Assembly (NCBI RefSeq): GCF_014646375.1 | Contig: NZ_BMNI01000007.1 | Location: forward strand, 1-64,000 | Length of the DNA stretch: 64,000 nt | Direction of reading: 5' to 3' | Origin: Nocardioides phosphati | Lineage (GTDB): Bacteria > Actinomycetota > Actinomycetes > Propionibacteriales > Nocardioidaceae | Part shown: positions 9,951-19,106 of the stretch, in pieces | Layout: each line of letters begins with the position of its first letter | Position numbering within the stretch: position 1 is the first letter of the stretch | The notes under the pieces: model-generated | What the model saw: the letters and a program-made list of their open reading frames with translations, nothing else | Databases searched by the model: none | What the model was told of the DNA's origin: nothing | Made by a program: the position numbers and the translations under genes

Positions 9951-10498
9951 CCACCGCTGCTGAGTTCGAGGAGCTCTACCGCGCGACCGCGGGGGAGCTC
10001 TTCGGCTACTTCCGGCGCCGCACTGGCGTCGATGCGGAGGACCTGGTCGCCGAGGTCTTCACGATCGCCTGGCGCCGCCGTGGAGACCTGCCACCCGAGC
10101 CGTTGCGACGAGCGTGGCTCTTCGGGGTGGCGCGCAAGCTGCTGATCGCGGACATACGCCGCTCGGCGCGTGCCGCAGCGGCGGCAGAGGACCTGGCCAC
10201 GCTGTCACCAGACGTGGCCGACCCCGTCAGCCGCAACGCTCCGGTCGTGGCTGCCGCCCTCGCCCGGCTGTCACCGGCGGAGCGCGAGATCATCGAGCTC
10301 ACCGAGTGGGAGCGCCTCACGCCGGCCGAGGTGGCCGTCGCACTCGGCGTACGCGCGGGCACGGCCCGGGTTCGTCTCCACCGTGCCCGCCGGGCGCTGG
10401 CCGCGGACCCGGAGCTGCAGGCGCTCCTCGGCCGGCGCACGAACCAACACGTAGACGTGTCACACACGGCCCGCCTCGCGGAGATCGCGGATGGTTGA
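9938..10498 (+). CDS. ECF-family RNA polymerase sigma factor
   Basis: About 186 residues. Region 2 (FEELYRATAGELFGYFRRR through EDLVAEVFTIAWRRR and RAWLFGVARKLL) recognises the -10 element. Region 4 (LSPAEREIIELTEWERLTPAEVAVALG followed by RLHRARRAL) supplies the -35 recognition helix-turn-helix; strings are split here only for reading. ATG 9938 and GTG 9947 are both possible. GTG 9947 makes a GTGA overlap with the stop of the preceding membrane-protein gene and is preceded by a weak GGATGG. The two genes form an operon that probably senses an envelope signal. The 3' end carries one arm of a long inverted repeat. Confidence 0.88.
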   Translation: MAPVTTAAEFEELYRATAGELFGYFRRRTGVDAEDLVAEVFTIAWRRRGDLPPEPLRRAWLFGVARKLLIADIRRSARAAAAAEDLATLSPDVADPVSRNAPVVAAALARLSPAEREIIELTEWERLTPAEVAVALGVRAGTARVRLHRARRALAADPELQALLGRRTNQHVDVSHTARLAEIADG

Positions 10499-10518
10499 CG
10501 GGTCAACGTGTTGGTTCG
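10440..10518. repeat. 17-bp inverted repeat spanning the sigma-factor stop codon
   Basis: The arms CGAACCAACACGTAGAC (10440-10456) and GTCAACGTGTTGGTTCG (10502-10518) are complementary with one mismatch across a 45-nt spacer. The left arm lies inside the ECF sigma coding sequence. No T-run follows. It could be an mRNA hairpin, a terminator-like element, or a protein-binding dyad between the sigma operon and the next gene. Confidence 0.6.
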
Positions 10519-10583
10519 GGCAGTGCGCGGGCCGCAGGCGGCTTCTCGCCTGAACCGGCGTACGACGGGCACCACCACCGCGA

Positions 10584-10589
10584 TAAGGT
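10584..10589 (+). promoter_or_regulatory. -10 box TAAGGT before the 10598 gene
   Basis: TAAGGT ends 8 nt before GTG 10598. This spacing matches the other leaderless starts in the window and supports GTG 10598 rather than the upstream in-frame starts. Confidence 0.5.
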
Positions 10590-10597
10590 CGGGCACT

Positions 10598-11149
10598 GTG
10601 ATCCTCGCCCTGCTCGCCCTCGTCCTGGTGGTGCTCGCGGCCGTCTGCGTCGCCGGCGTCGTCCTCGTGCGCCGCGAGCGTGAGCGCACCGAGGCGGAGC
10701 TCGCCCGGACCCGCGCCGAGGCCGCCGAGCTGCGCGCGAAGGTGGAGGCGCTGGCCCGAGCCGCGCAGGCGCCCCGGGAGCCCGAGGAGTTCGTGATCAC
10801 CAGCCTCGGCGACGATCCCGACGACGTGGCTCCGACCGGCTCGGCCACCAGGGACGACGCACCCACGCAGCGCATCGACGGACGGCTCTTCGCCGACATC
10901 GTGCTGCGCGAGTCCGTGGTCAAGGCCGCCGCCCTCGGCCACGGCGTACGCCGTGCGCTGGCGCCAGAGGTCCGCAACCGGATCCGCTTCGAGATGAAGC
11001 GTGAGGTCAAGCGCTCGCGCAGGGCCCGCAAGGACGAGTACCGCCGGGTCCGCGACGAGATCCGCGCCCGCGAGCGAGCCGCCCAGCGCGTGGACCGGAC
11101 AGCCGCCCAGCGCGTTGACCAGCGCGTCGACCAGAGGGTCGGCGGATGA
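10598..11149 (+). CDS. Membrane-anchored coiled-coil protein upstream of alaS
   Basis: 183 residues from GTG 10598. One N-terminal membrane helix (ILALLALVLVVLAAVCVAGV) is followed by a predicted coiled coil of about 35 residues rich in Arg, Glu and Ala. The middle is acidic, and the C-terminal third is strongly basic (EMKREVKRSRRARK) with short Gln-Arg-Val-Asp repeats. It occupies the place where a DUF948 protein precedes DUF6167 and alaS in other actinobacteria, but I do not see a clear DUF948 signature. Its last codons overlap the next gene by 4 nt. The function is unknown. Confidence 0.6.
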   Translation: MILALLALVLVVLAAVCVAGVVLVRRERERTEAELARTRAEAAELRAKVEALARAAQAPREPEEFVITSLGDDPDDVAPTGSATRDDAPTQRIDGRLFADIVLRESVVKAAALGHGVRRALAPEVRNRIRFEMKREVKRSRRARKDEYRRVRDEIRARERAAQRVDRTAAQRVDQRVDQRVGG

Positions 11150-11433
11150 ACCCCGTGCCGGGCCGGGCGGCGATGTTCGTCGCCGGCGTCGGCGTCGGCG
11201 TCTACGGCATGGTCAAGGCACGCCGCGCGCAGGAGGCGCTGACCCCCGACGGCCTGCGTGACCGCGGCCGCGCCCTCGCACTCGGCGCCCGGATGCTCCG
11301 CGACGAGGCTGCCCAGGCCCGCACCGACAAGGAGCACCAGCTCCGCGAGAGACTCGGCCTCGCACCACTCGCACCCCCGACACCCGCCCTCACCGGGCCC
11401 CAGCACGCACAGATCGAAAGAGGCACAGACTGA
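11146..11433 (+). CDS. DUF6167-like small protein
   Basis: 95 residues. A short hydrophobic N-terminal segment (MFVAGVGVGVYGMVKARRA) is followed by a charged helical region and a Pro-rich tail. It matches the small DUF6167-type protein found directly before alaS in many actinobacteria; the assignment comes from position and pattern. It overlaps the upstream gene (ATGA) and the alaS start (TGATG), so all three are coupled. Role unknown; perhaps envelope-associated. Confidence 0.65.
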   Translation: MNPVPGRAAMFVAGVGVGVYGMVKARRAQEALTPDGLRDRGRALALGARMLRDEAAQARTDKEHQLRERLGLAPLAPPTPALTGPQHAQIERGTD

Positions 11434-14117
11434 TGGAGACCGCCGAGATCCGCCGACGGTTCACCGCCCACTTCGCGGCGGCCGGACACACCGTCGTCCC
11501 GTCGGCGTCGCTCCTGCTCGACGACCCGAACCTCCTCTTCGTCAACGCGGGCATGGTGCCGTTCAAGCCGTACTTCCTCGGCCAGGAGACCCCGCCGTAC
11601 ACCCGGGCGACGAGCGTGCAGAAGTGCATCCGCACGCCCGACATCGAGGAGGTCGGCAAGACGACGCGTCACGGCACCTTCTTCGAGATGTGCGGCAACT
11701 TCTCCTTCGGCGACTACTTCAAGGAAGGCGCGATCGAGCTCGCCTGGGATCTCGTGACGAAGTCCCAGGCCGACGGCGGCTTCGGCCTCGACGAGTCCGT
11801 CCTCTACCCGTCGGTCCTCGACGGCGACGAGGAGGCGGTGTCGCTCTGGAAGCGCATCACCGGTCTTCCCGACGACCGCATCGTGCGTCTCCCGGCCAAG
11901 GAGAACTACTGGTCGATGGGCGTGCCCGGACCGGGTGGCCCGTGCTCGGAGATCCTCATCGACCGCGGTCCGGCCTTCGGCGCCGACCGCGACTGGGACG
12001 CCGGCGACCGCTACCTCGAGTTCTGGAATCTCGTCTTCATGCAGGACGAGCTCTCCGCCGTCCGCAGCAAGAGCGACTTCGACATCGCCGGCCAGCTGCC
12101 GAAGAAGAACATCGACACCGGCATGGGCCTCGAGCGCGTCGCGTACCTGCTCCAGGGCAAGAACAACATGTACGAGACCGACGTCGTCTTCCCGGTGATC
12201 GAGAAGGCGATGGAGCTCACCGGCAAGAAGTACGGCGCGAACCCCGAGGACGACGTCCGCTTCCGCGTCGTGGCTGACCACATCCGCTCGAGCCTGATGC
12301 TGATCAACGACGGCGTGACGCCGGGCAACGAGGGCCGTGGCTACGTCCTGCGCCGCCTGGCCCGTCGGGTCATCCGCAACATGCGCCTGCTCGGCTACGA
12401 GGACCCGGCGCTGCGCGAGCTGCTCCCGGTCAGCCGTGACCGGATGGGCCAGACGTACACCGAGCTCTTCGACAACTACGACCGGATCCTCAACGTCGCC
12501 AACGCGGAGGAGGACGCCTTCCGCAAGACGCTCACCTCGGGCACGCAGATCTTCGACCTGGCCGCGGCTGACGTGAAGAAGACCGGCGCGACGACGTTCG
12601 GGGGCGACAAGGCCTTCCAGCTCCACGACACCTACGGCTTCCCGATCGACCTGACCCTCGAGATGGCGGCCGAGGCCGGCCTCTCCGTCGACGAGCAGGG
12701 CTTCCGCAGCCTGATGGCCGAGCAGCGCGAGCGCGCGAAGGCCGATGCCCGTGCCAAGAAGGGCGGCCACGCCGACCTCACGGTCTACCGCGGCATCCTC
12801 GACAGCAACGGCCCGACGGAGTGGCTCGCCTACACGACGCTGGAGACGGAGTCCCGCCCGCTGGCCCTGCTGCGCGAGGGCAAGGACGTCGACGTCCTGC
12901 GCTCCGGCGAGGTCGGCGAGCTGGTCCTCGACCGCACGCCGTTCTACGCCGAGTCGGGTGGCCAGGCCGCCGACGCCGGCATCATCGAGTTCGACGGCGG
13001 CCGGTTCGAGGTGCTCGACGTGCAGCGCCCGGTGAAGGGCCTCGTCGTGCACCAGGTCCGCGTCGTCGACGGCGAGTACGCCGCGGGCTCGTCGTCCGCG
13101 GCCACGCTGCACGCCCAGGTCGACAAGGAGTGGCGCACGGGTGCCCGACAGGCGCACTCCGGCACCCACGTCATCCACGCCGCGCTCCGCGAGGTGCTCG
13201 GCCCCACCGCCCTGCAGTCGGGCTCCTACAACCGCCCGGGCTACCTGCGCCTCGACTTCGGCTGGACGCAGTCGCTCACCCCGACCCAGCTCAAGGACGT
13301 CGAGGAGGTCTCCAACGCCGCGCTGCGCGCCGACCTCCCGGTCTCGTGGGACTACATGACGCTCCCGGAGGCCAAGGACTGGGGCGCGATCGCGCTCTTC
13401 GGCGAGACCTATGACGACACCAAGGTCCGCGTCGTCGAGATCGGCGGCCCCTGGAGCCGCGAGCTCTGCGGTGGCACGCACGTCGACCACTCCTCGCAGA
13501 TCGGCACGCTCGTCGTGACCGGTGAGGCGTCGGTCGGCTCGGGCAACCGCCGCATCGAGGCGTTCACCGGCATCGAGGGCTTCAAGTACCTCGCCCGTGA
13601 GCGCGACGTCGTGGGCCAGCTCACCGATCTCCTGAAGGCCCAGCCCGACGACCTCGTCGGCCGCGTCTCCGACATCGTCGAGCGCCTGCGCTCCGCCGAG
13701 AAGGAGATCGAGAAGGTCCGCGTGGGCCAGCTCCTCGCGGCCGCGGGCGACATCGCCGCGGCGGCCGAGACGGTCAACGGCGTCAAGGTCGTCGCCAAGC
13801 GCGTCGACGGCGCCAGCGGCGGCGACGTCCGCACGCTCGTCACCGACGTCCGCGCGCGCTTCGCCCCGAGCGAGGCCGTCGTGGTCGTCGTCCTCGGTGT
13901 CGCCGACGGCAAGGTCTCCGTGGTCGCCGCGACCAACGAGACCGCGCGGGACAAGGGTCTCTCCGCCAACGACCTGCTGCGTGCCGTGAGCCCGCTGATC
14001 GGCGGCAAGGGGGGCGGCAAGGCCGACATGGCGCAGGGTGGCGGCACCGAGACCGGCCAGGTCGATGCTGCACTCGCGGCTGTCGTGGCCTCCGTCCAGC
14101 AGACCGTCCAGGCCTGA
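11433..14117 (+). CDS. alaS: Alanine--tRNA ligase
   Basis: 894 residues, full length. It charges tRNA-Ala and clears mischarged Ser/Gly. The N-terminal class II catalytic domain begins METAEIRRRFTAHFAAAGH and includes VNAGMVPFKPYFLG. The editing domain carries GTHVIHAAL near residue 577 and the zinc-associated CGGTHV near 678. The C-terminal Ala-Gly-rich C-Ala domain ends the protein. The start shares a base with the stop of the DUF6167-like gene. It heads an operon-like series with ruvX, mltG and aroE, an actinobacterial arrangement. Confidence 0.97.
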   Translation: METAEIRRRFTAHFAAAGHTVVPSASLLLDDPNLLFVNAGMVPFKPYFLGQETPPYTRATSVQKCIRTPDIEEVGKTTRHGTFFEMCGNFSFGDYFKEGAIELAWDLVTKSQADGGFGLDESVLYPSVLDGDEEAVSLWKRITGLPDDRIVRLPAKENYWSMGVPGPGGPCSEILIDRGPAFGADRDWDAGDRYLEFWNLVFMQDELSAVRSKSDFDIAGQLPKKNIDTGMGLERVAYLLQGKNNMYETDVVFPVIEKAMELTGKKYGANPEDDVRFRVVADHIRSSLMLINDGVTPGNEGRGYVLRRLARRVIRNMRLLGYEDPALRELLPVSRDRMGQTYTELFDNYDRILNVANAEEDAFRKTLTSGTQIFDLAAADVKKTGATTFGGDKAFQLHDTYGFPIDLTLEMAAEAGLSVDEQGFRSLMAEQRERAKADARAKKGGHADLTVYRGILDSNGPTEWLAYTTLETESRPLALLREGKDVDVLRSGEVGELVLDRTPFYAESGGQAADAGIIEFDGGRFEVLDVQRPVKGLVVHQVRVVDGEYAAGSSSAATLHAQVDKEWRTGARQAHSGTHVIHAALREVLGPTALQSGSYNRPGYLRLDFGWTQSLTPTQLKDVEEVSNAALRADLPVSWDYMTLPEAKDWGAIALFGETYDDTKVRVVEIGGPWSRELCGGTHVDHSSQIGTLVVTGEASVGSGNRRIEAFTGIEGFKYLARERDVVGQLTDLLKAQPDDLVGRVSDIVERLRSAEKEIEKVRVGQLLAAAGDIAAAAETVNGVKVVAKRVDGASGGDVRTLVTDVRARFAPSEAVVVVVLGVADGKVSVVAATNETARDKGLSANDLLRAVSPLIGGKGGGKADMAQGGGTETGQVDAALAAVVASVQQTVQA

Positions 14118-14123
14118 GGCCCG

Positions 14124-14609
14124 ATGCGCATCGGCGTACGACTGGGTGTGGATCCGGGCGATGCCCGGATCGGCGTGGCGCGGTGCGACCCGATGGGGAT
14201 CATCGCGACTCCCGTCGAGACCGTGCCTCGCGGTGACGGCGACATCGCCCGGATCGCGGCGATCCTCGAGGAGGAGAACGCCGTCGAGGTGATCGTCGGA
14301 CTGCCGCGCTCCCTCAACGGCTCCGAGGGACCGGCGGCGGTCAAGGTGCGGGCATTCGCCGGGGCGCTGGCGCGCCACGTTGCGCCCGTGCCGGTCAGGC
14401 TGTGTGATGAACGACTGAGCACGGTCACCGCCGAGGCCCAGCTGCGCTCGCAGGGACGCAAGGGCCAGAAGCGCCGCGCGGTCGTCGACCAGGTCGCGGC
14501 CGTCGTGATCCTGCAGAACGCGCTCGAGACGGAGCGGGCCCGGGGGAGTGCCCCCGGCGAGATCGTGAGCATCACCGACAACGTGGGCACCGAGGGAGAC
14601 AGCGAGTGA
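14124..14609 (+). CDS. ruvX: Putative pre-16S rRNA nuclease / Holliday junction resolvase (YqgF, RuvX)
   Basis: 161 residues, RNase H-fold YqgF family. LGVDPGDARIGVA carries the first catalytic Asp, IVGLPRSLNGSEG is the second signature, and the DERLSTVTAE segment supplies a further acidic residue. In E. coli the homologue is implicated in 16S rRNA 5'-end maturation; in mycobacteria, Holliday-junction activity is reported for homologues. The start is 6 nt after alaS and the stop overlaps mltG by 4 nt. Confidence 0.93.
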   Translation: MRIGVRLGVDPGDARIGVARCDPMGIIATPVETVPRGDGDIARIAAILEEENAVEVIVGLPRSLNGSEGPAAVKVRAFAGALARHVAPVPVRLCDERLSTVTAEAQLRSQGRKGQKRRAVVDQVAAVVILQNALETERARGSAPGEIVSITDNVGTEGDSE

Positions 14610-15844
14610 CCGAGCAGCACCCCGACCAGGTCCCTGAGGGCGCGCCGCACGAGGGCCACCACGCGGGCGAGCACAAGTCGCCCGCGGGGCACCACGGTGA
14701 CCTCGCGGGAGCACTCGGCATGGCCCACGACCACGCCGGTGACCACCGGCAGGGCCGGCGGCGGGCCGGCAGCGGCTGCCTGCTGCTGCTCATCCTCGTC
14801 GCGCTCATGGGCGGCGTCGCGTATGTCGGTCTGACGAAGGGCGTCGACTGGGCGCGCGAGCAGTTCGCCGAGCCCGCCGACTACGCCGGCCCCGGCACGA
14901 CGCCGGTCCTCGTCGAGGTCGCGTCGGGCGACACGGCCGACCAGCTCGGCGTGAAGCTCCGCGACGCCGGAGTCGTGCAGTCCGCCGAGGCTTACATCAA
15001 CTACGCGCGCTCGCACGCCGACGCCTCCTCGCGCATCCAGGTCGGCTTCTACGAGGTGAAGAAGAAGATGAGCGCCGCCGAGGCGTTCGGGGTGCTGACC
15101 GACCCGAGGAACATCCGCACCGAGAAGGTGACCGTGCCCGAGGGGCTGCGTGTCGTCGACATCGTCGGCCTGCTCGCCAAGCACACCGACTTCTCCCGCG
15201 CCCGGTTCCAGAAGGTGCTGGCCAACCCCAGGCCGCTCGGCCTGCCGGCGTACGCGCACGGCAACCCGGAGGGCTACCTCTTCCCGGCGACGTACGCCTT
15301 CAGCCCGCACGCCAAGCCGGCCGACATGCTGAAGCAGATGGTCGACCGCTGGCGGCAGGCGGCTGCCGACGTCGACCTGGAGGCCTCGGCGAAGCGGCTC
15401 GGCTACACGCCGGCGCAGCTCATGACGGTCGCCTCGCTCGTCGAGGCCGAGGGCCGGGGTGACGACATGGCGAAGATCGCGCGCGTCATCTACAACCGCA
15501 TCGAGCACCCGGGCACCGCCGGGACGGTGGGCAAGCTGCAGATCGACGCCACGGTCAACTACGCACTCGGGCGCATCGGCGTCGCGCACACCTCCACCAA
15601 GGACCTCGAGGTCGACAGTCCGTACAACACCTACCGCAACACGGGCCTGCCCCCGGGGCCGATCGAGGCGCCCGGCGACGACGCTCTCGCCGCGGCCGCC
15701 CACCCCGCGAAGGGCAACTGGTACTACTACGTGACGGTCAACCTGCGCACGGGCCTGACGAAGTTCGCGTCGACCGCGGCGCAGTTCGAGAAGTTCAAGG
15801 CGGAGTACAAGCACTACTGCGCGACCCAGTCGGACCGGTGCTGA
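14606..15844 (+). CDS. mltG: Endolytic murein transglycosylase MltG
   Basis: 412 residues. It cuts nascent peptidoglycan strands and helps set glycan length. A His-rich cytosolic segment of about 48 residues precedes one membrane helix (about 52-72, SGCLLLLILVALMGGVAYV). A LysM-like subdomain and the YceG catalytic domain follow. The catalytic Glu lies in ASLVEAEG near residue 280, and the CxxGLPPGPI-like segment appears here as NTGLPPGPIEAPG. GTGA overlap with ruvX and TGATG with aroE. Confidence 0.95.
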   Translation: MTEQHPDQVPEGAPHEGHHAGEHKSPAGHHGDLAGALGMAHDHAGDHRQGRRRAGSGCLLLLILVALMGGVAYVGLTKGVDWAREQFAEPADYAGPGTTPVLVEVASGDTADQLGVKLRDAGVVQSAEAYINYARSHADASSRIQVGFYEVKKKMSAAEAFGVLTDPRNIRTEKVTVPEGLRVVDIVGLLAKHTDFSRARFQKVLANPRPLGLPAYAHGNPEGYLFPATYAFSPHAKPADMLKQMVDRWRQAAADVDLEASAKRLGYTPAQLMTVASLVEAEGRGDDMAKIARVIYNRIEHPGTAGTVGKLQIDATVNYALGRIGVAHTSTKDLEVDSPYNTYRNTGLPPGPIEAPGDDALAAAAHPAKGNWYYYVTVNLRTGLTKFASTAAQFEKFKAEYKHYCATQSDRC

Positions 15845-16647
15845 TGAAGTGCGCCGTCCTGGGTGACCCGATCGCCCACTCGCTCTCCCCGATCCTGCAC
15901 AAGGCGGGGTACGCCGCACTCGGCCTCGACTGGACCTACAAGGCGCGGCGCGTCGCGTCCGGGGGCCTGGAGGAGTTCCTCGCCGGCTGCGGTCCGGAGT
16001 GGCGTGGTCTCTCGCTGACCATGCCGCTGAAGCGCGAGGCGATGGCGCTGGTGGACACGGTCACGGACCGGGCCCGGCTGGCCGGCGCGGCCAACACGCT
16101 GGTGCTCGACGAGGGCACGATCCACGGCGACAACACCGACATCCCCGGCGCGGTCGCAGCGATCCGCGAGCGCTACGACGGCCGGGTGCTGAGCGCGACG
16201 ATCCTCGGTGGGGGCGCAACGGCGGCCTCCGCCGCCCTCGCGCTCTGCGACCTCGGCGCCACGGACATCCGGCTGCTGGTCCGCGACGCCGACCGTGCCG
16301 CCGACACCGTGGCCGCCATCCACCGGCACCCGTCGGCCCCGATGGTCACGGTGGGCTCGCTCGCCGACGACTTCGCCGAGGGCGAGGTCCTCGTCTCGAC
16401 CATCCCGGCCGACGCGCAGACGCCCGACCTGGTCTCGCGCTGTGACGACGTCGAGGTCACCTTCGAGGTGCTCTACCACCCGTGGCCCACGCCGCTCGCG
16501 CGCGCGACCAACGGTGTCCTCGTCGGCGGTCTCGACCTGCTGGTCCACCAGGCGGCGATCCAGTTCTCGCTCTTCACCGGCCACGAGGCGCCACTCGCGG
16601 AGATGCGCGCAGCGGGCGAGGCCGAGCTCGCGGCCCGGACGGTCTGA
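15844..16647 (+). CDS. aroE: Shikimate dehydrogenase
   Basis: 267 residues. NADPH-dependent reduction of 3-dehydroshikimate to shikimate. The N-terminal substrate domain contains GDPIAHSLSP and the catalytic Lys in LTMPLKREAM; GAANTL and GDNTDIPG are also present. The nucleotide-binding loop is LGGGATAASA. I chose ATG 15844 because it overlaps the mltG stop (TGATG) and gives the usual MKCAVLGDP start; a GTG two codons earlier is less likely. It belongs with aroC, K, B and Q downstream, separated from them by the prepilin peptidase gene. Confidence 0.95.
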   Translation: MKCAVLGDPIAHSLSPILHKAGYAALGLDWTYKARRVASGGLEEFLAGCGPEWRGLSLTMPLKREAMALVDTVTDRARLAGAANTLVLDEGTIHGDNTDIPGAVAAIRERYDGRVLSATILGGGATAASAALALCDLGATDIRLLVRDADRAADTVAAIHRHPSAPMVTVGSLADDFAEGEVLVSTIPADAQTPDLVSRCDDVEVTFEVLYHPWPTPLARATNGVLVGGLDLLVHQAAIQFSLFTGHEAPLAEMRAAGEAELAARTV

Positions 16648-17342
16648 TGCATCCGGTCGTCGCGGCCTGGTGCGCGGTGGTCGCCGGCGTGTCCGGCTGG
16701 TTCGTCCCCGCGCTGGTCGCGCGGCTTCCCGAGCCGCCGGCCCCGGACGTGGCCGAGGGCGAGGAGCCACCCACCCCCAAGATCCCGTACGCCGACCTCG
16801 CGGCCGCCCCGGGCCTGGCCTGGAAGGCGGCGCTCGCTGCCGCTGCCGCAGGTGCTGCCTTCGGCGCCGTGCTCGGGGCCGACTGGTCCCTGCTCTTCCT
16901 GCTCTACCTCTGCCCGGTCGGCGTCGCGCTCGGCTACGTCGACTGGCGCCTGCGGCTGCTGCCCACGGCGCTGATCCGGCCGTCCTACCTCGTGGTGGGG
17001 GTGCTGCTGGTCGCGGCCGCGCTGCTCGAGGGTGAGCCACGCCGTCTGCTGCACGCGATCATCGGGCTGGTGGTCCTCCGTGGGCTCTACTGGCTGCTCT
17101 GGCGGTTCACCCCCGGCATGGGCTTCGGCGACGTGCGGCTCGCCGGTGTGATCGGCCTGGTGCTCGGCCATGCCGGCTGGAGCGCCCTGCTCGTCGGCGG
17201 CTACGCAGGCTTCCTGCTCGGCGTCATCCTGTGGGTGCCGATGCGGCTGCTGCGGCTGACCACCGACCGGTCGTTGCCGTTCGGGCCGTTCATGCTCGTC
17301 GGGGTCGTGGTCGGCGTCGTCTGGCAGACCGTCGTCGCCTAG
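16647..17342 (+). CDS. Prepilin peptidase, A24 family
   Basis: 231 residues, polytopic membrane aspartic protease with about six to seven hydrophobic segments. The two catalytic Asp are in LGYVDWRLRLLPT and GMGFGDVRLAG (the GxGD motif). This short actinobacterial form lacks the N-terminal cysteine methyltransferase domain of PilD. It would process type IV prepilin or Flp/Tad pilin leaders, but no pilin genes lie in this window. Starts by TGATG at the aroE stop. Transcription probably ends before aroC, which has its own upstream region. Confidence 0.88.
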   Translation: MHPVVAAWCAVVAGVSGWFVPALVARLPEPPAPDVAEGEEPPTPKIPYADLAAAPGLAWKAALAAAAAGAAFGAVLGADWSLLFLLYLCPVGVALGYVDWRLRLLPTALIRPSYLVVGVLLVAAALLEGEPRRLLHAIIGLVVLRGLYWLLWRFTPGMGFGDVRLAGVIGLVLGHAGWSALLVGGYAGFLLGVILWVPMRLLRLTTDRSLPFGPFMLVGVVVGVVWQTVVA

Positions 17343-17383
17343 GCATGGACGGGAGCGACGTCCGCCGGGGGAGCAGCGCGCAG

Positions 17384-17402
17384 ATGCATGCATGCACGCA
17401 TG
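17384..17402 (+). promoter_or_regulatory. ATGCATGC-type repeat upstream of aroC
   Basis: ATGCATGCATGCACGCATG is a run of overlapping GCATG units with the palindromic core TGCATGCA, 14 nt before the aroC ATG and just upstream of its AAAGGA ribosome-binding site (17403-17408). Such low-GC palindromic repetition is unusual here. It could be an operator or a 5'UTR structure controlling the aroC-aroK-aroB-aroQ operon. Confidence 0.45.
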
Positions 17403-17415
17403 AAAGGATGACCCC

Positions 17416-18597
17416 ATGCTTCGCTGGCTCACTGCGGGCGAGTCCCACGGACCGTCGCTCACTGCAATCCTCGAAGGTCTCCCGGCACACGTCGAGGTGA
17501 CCTCGGCCGACATCGCCGACTCCCTGGCCCGTCGCCGCCTCGGCTACGGCCGCGGTGCCCGCATGGCGTTCGAGCAGGACGTCGTGACGATCACCGGCGG
17601 CGTCCGCCACGGCAGGACCCAGGGTGGCCCGATCGCGCTCAGCGTCGGCAACTCCGAGTGGCCCAAGTGGGAGACCGTCATGTCGGCCGACCCGGTCGAC
17701 CCGAGCCTCCTCAAGGAGACCGGTCGCAACGCCAAGCTGACCCGGCCGCGCCCGGGCCACGCCGACCTCGTCGGCATGCAGAAGTACGACTTCGACGAGG
17801 CCCGCCCGATCCTCGAGCGCGCTTCCGCCCGCGAGACCGCGGCGCGTGTGGCGCTCGGCCGCGTTGCCTCCAACTTCCTCGCGCAGGTCCTCGACGTCGA
17901 GATCGTCAGCCACGTCATCGAGCTCGGCGGCGTGCGCACCACGGGCACCGACCTCCCGGTGCTGGCCGACCTCGAGAAGCTCGACGCCGACCCGGTGCGC
18001 TGCCTCGACGCAGCGTCCTCCGCGGCGATGGTCGCGCGCATCGACGAGGCCCACAAGGCCGGCGACACCCTCGGCGGCGTGGTCGAGGTCGTCGTCTACG
18101 GCCTGCCGCAGGGCCTCGGCTCCCACGTCCACTGGGACCGTCGCCTCGACGCCCGCCTCGCGGCCGCGATGATGGGCATCCAGGCGATCAAGGGCGTCGA
18201 GATCGGCGACGGCTTCGAGCTCGCCGCCACTCCCGGCTCGCTGGCCCACGACGAGATCATCCGCGACGAGACCGGCACCATCCGGCGTACGTCGGGGCGC
18301 GCGGGTGGCACCGAGGGCGGCATGTCCACCGGTGAGGTCCTCCGGGTCCGCGCCGCGATGAAGCCCATCGCGACCATTCCGCGGGCGCTCAAGACGATCG
18401 ACGTCGCCACCGGCGAGGAGGCCGTCGCCCACCACCAGCGCTCCGACGTCTGTGCCGTCCCGGCCGCGGGCATCGTGGCCGAGGCGATGGTCGCGCTCGT
18501 GCTCGCCGACGCGGTGGTCGAGAAGTTCGGTGGTGACTCCGTGCAGGAGACCCGCCGCAACGCGCAGGCGTACCTCGACGCCATCAACTTCAAGTGA
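17416..18597 (+). CDS. aroC: Chorismate synthase
   Basis: 393 residues. Converts EPSP to chorismate using reduced FMN as cofactor. It begins [21 protein letters not shown], and carries [36 protein letters not shown] and the C-terminal [14 protein letters not shown] 17416 is preceded by AAAGGA. It heads a four-gene shikimate operon with overlapping junctions; the next gene starts in its stop codon. Confidence 0.97.
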   Translation: MLRWLTAGESHGPSLTAILEGLPAHVEVTSADIADSLARRRLGYGRGARMAFEQDVVTITGGVRHGRTQGGPIALSVGNSEWPKWETVMSADPVDPSLLKETGRNAKLTRPRPGHADLVGMQKYDFDEARPILERASARETAARVALGRVASNFLAQVLDVEIVSHVIELGGVRTTGTDLPVLADLEKLDADPVRCLDAASSAAMVARIDEAHKAGDTLGGVVEVVVYGLPQGLGSHVHWDRRLDARLAAAMMGIQAIKGVEIGDGFELAATPGSLAHDEIIRDETGTIRRTSGRAGGTEGGMSTGEVLRVRAAMKPIATIPRALKTIDVATGEEAVAHHQRSDVCAVPAAGIVAEAMVALVLADAVVEKFGGDSVQETRRNAQAYLDAINFK

Positions 18598-19106
18598 GCA
18601 AGCCCCGCGTCGTGCTGGTCGGTCCCATGGGGGCCGGCAAGTCGACGGTCGCGCGCCGCCTCGGCGCCCACTGGGGGCTGCCCGTCCGCGACACCGACCA
18701 GGACATCGAGGCGACCGCCGGCAAGCCGGTCAGCGAGATCTTCGTCGACGAGGGCGAGGAGCACTTCCGTGCCCTCGAGGTCGAGGCGGTGCGTGCTGCG
18801 CTCGAGGGCCACGACGGTGTCCTCGCGCTGGGTGGGGGAGCCGTCCTCGCGGAGGCCACGCAGCAGGCGCTCGAGGGCCACACGGTCGTCTACCTCGAGG
18901 TCGGCCTGGCCGATGCAGTCAAGCGGGTCGGGCTCGGCCACGGCCGCCCGCTGCTGCTCGGCAATGTCCGCGCCCGCGTGATGAAGCTCCTGGAGGAGCG
19001 CGCCCCGATCTACGACGCCGTCGCGACGATCACCGTCGACACCAACGGCCGTACCCCCGACGACGTCGCCGCGGAGGTCATCCGCCGCGTGGAGGAGACC
19101 GCATGA
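18594..19106 (+). CDS. aroK: Shikimate kinase
   Basis: 170 residues. Phosphorylates shikimate with ATP. Walker A is [14 protein letters not shown] near the N-terminus, the substrate-binding Asp/Arg are in [12 protein letters not shown] and EEHFRALE, and GGGAV precedes the lid region (GLGHGRPLL). Starts at a GTGA overlap with aroC and ends in an ATGA overlap with aroB. Confidence 0.96.
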   Translation: MSKPRVVLVGPMGAGKSTVARRLGAHWGLPVRDTDQDIEATAGKPVSEIFVDEGEEHFRALEVEAVRAALEGHDGVLALGGGAVLAEATQQALEGHTVVYLEVGLADAVKRVGLGHGRPLLLGNVRARVMKLLEERAPIYDAVATITVDTNGRTPDDVAAEVIRRVEETA

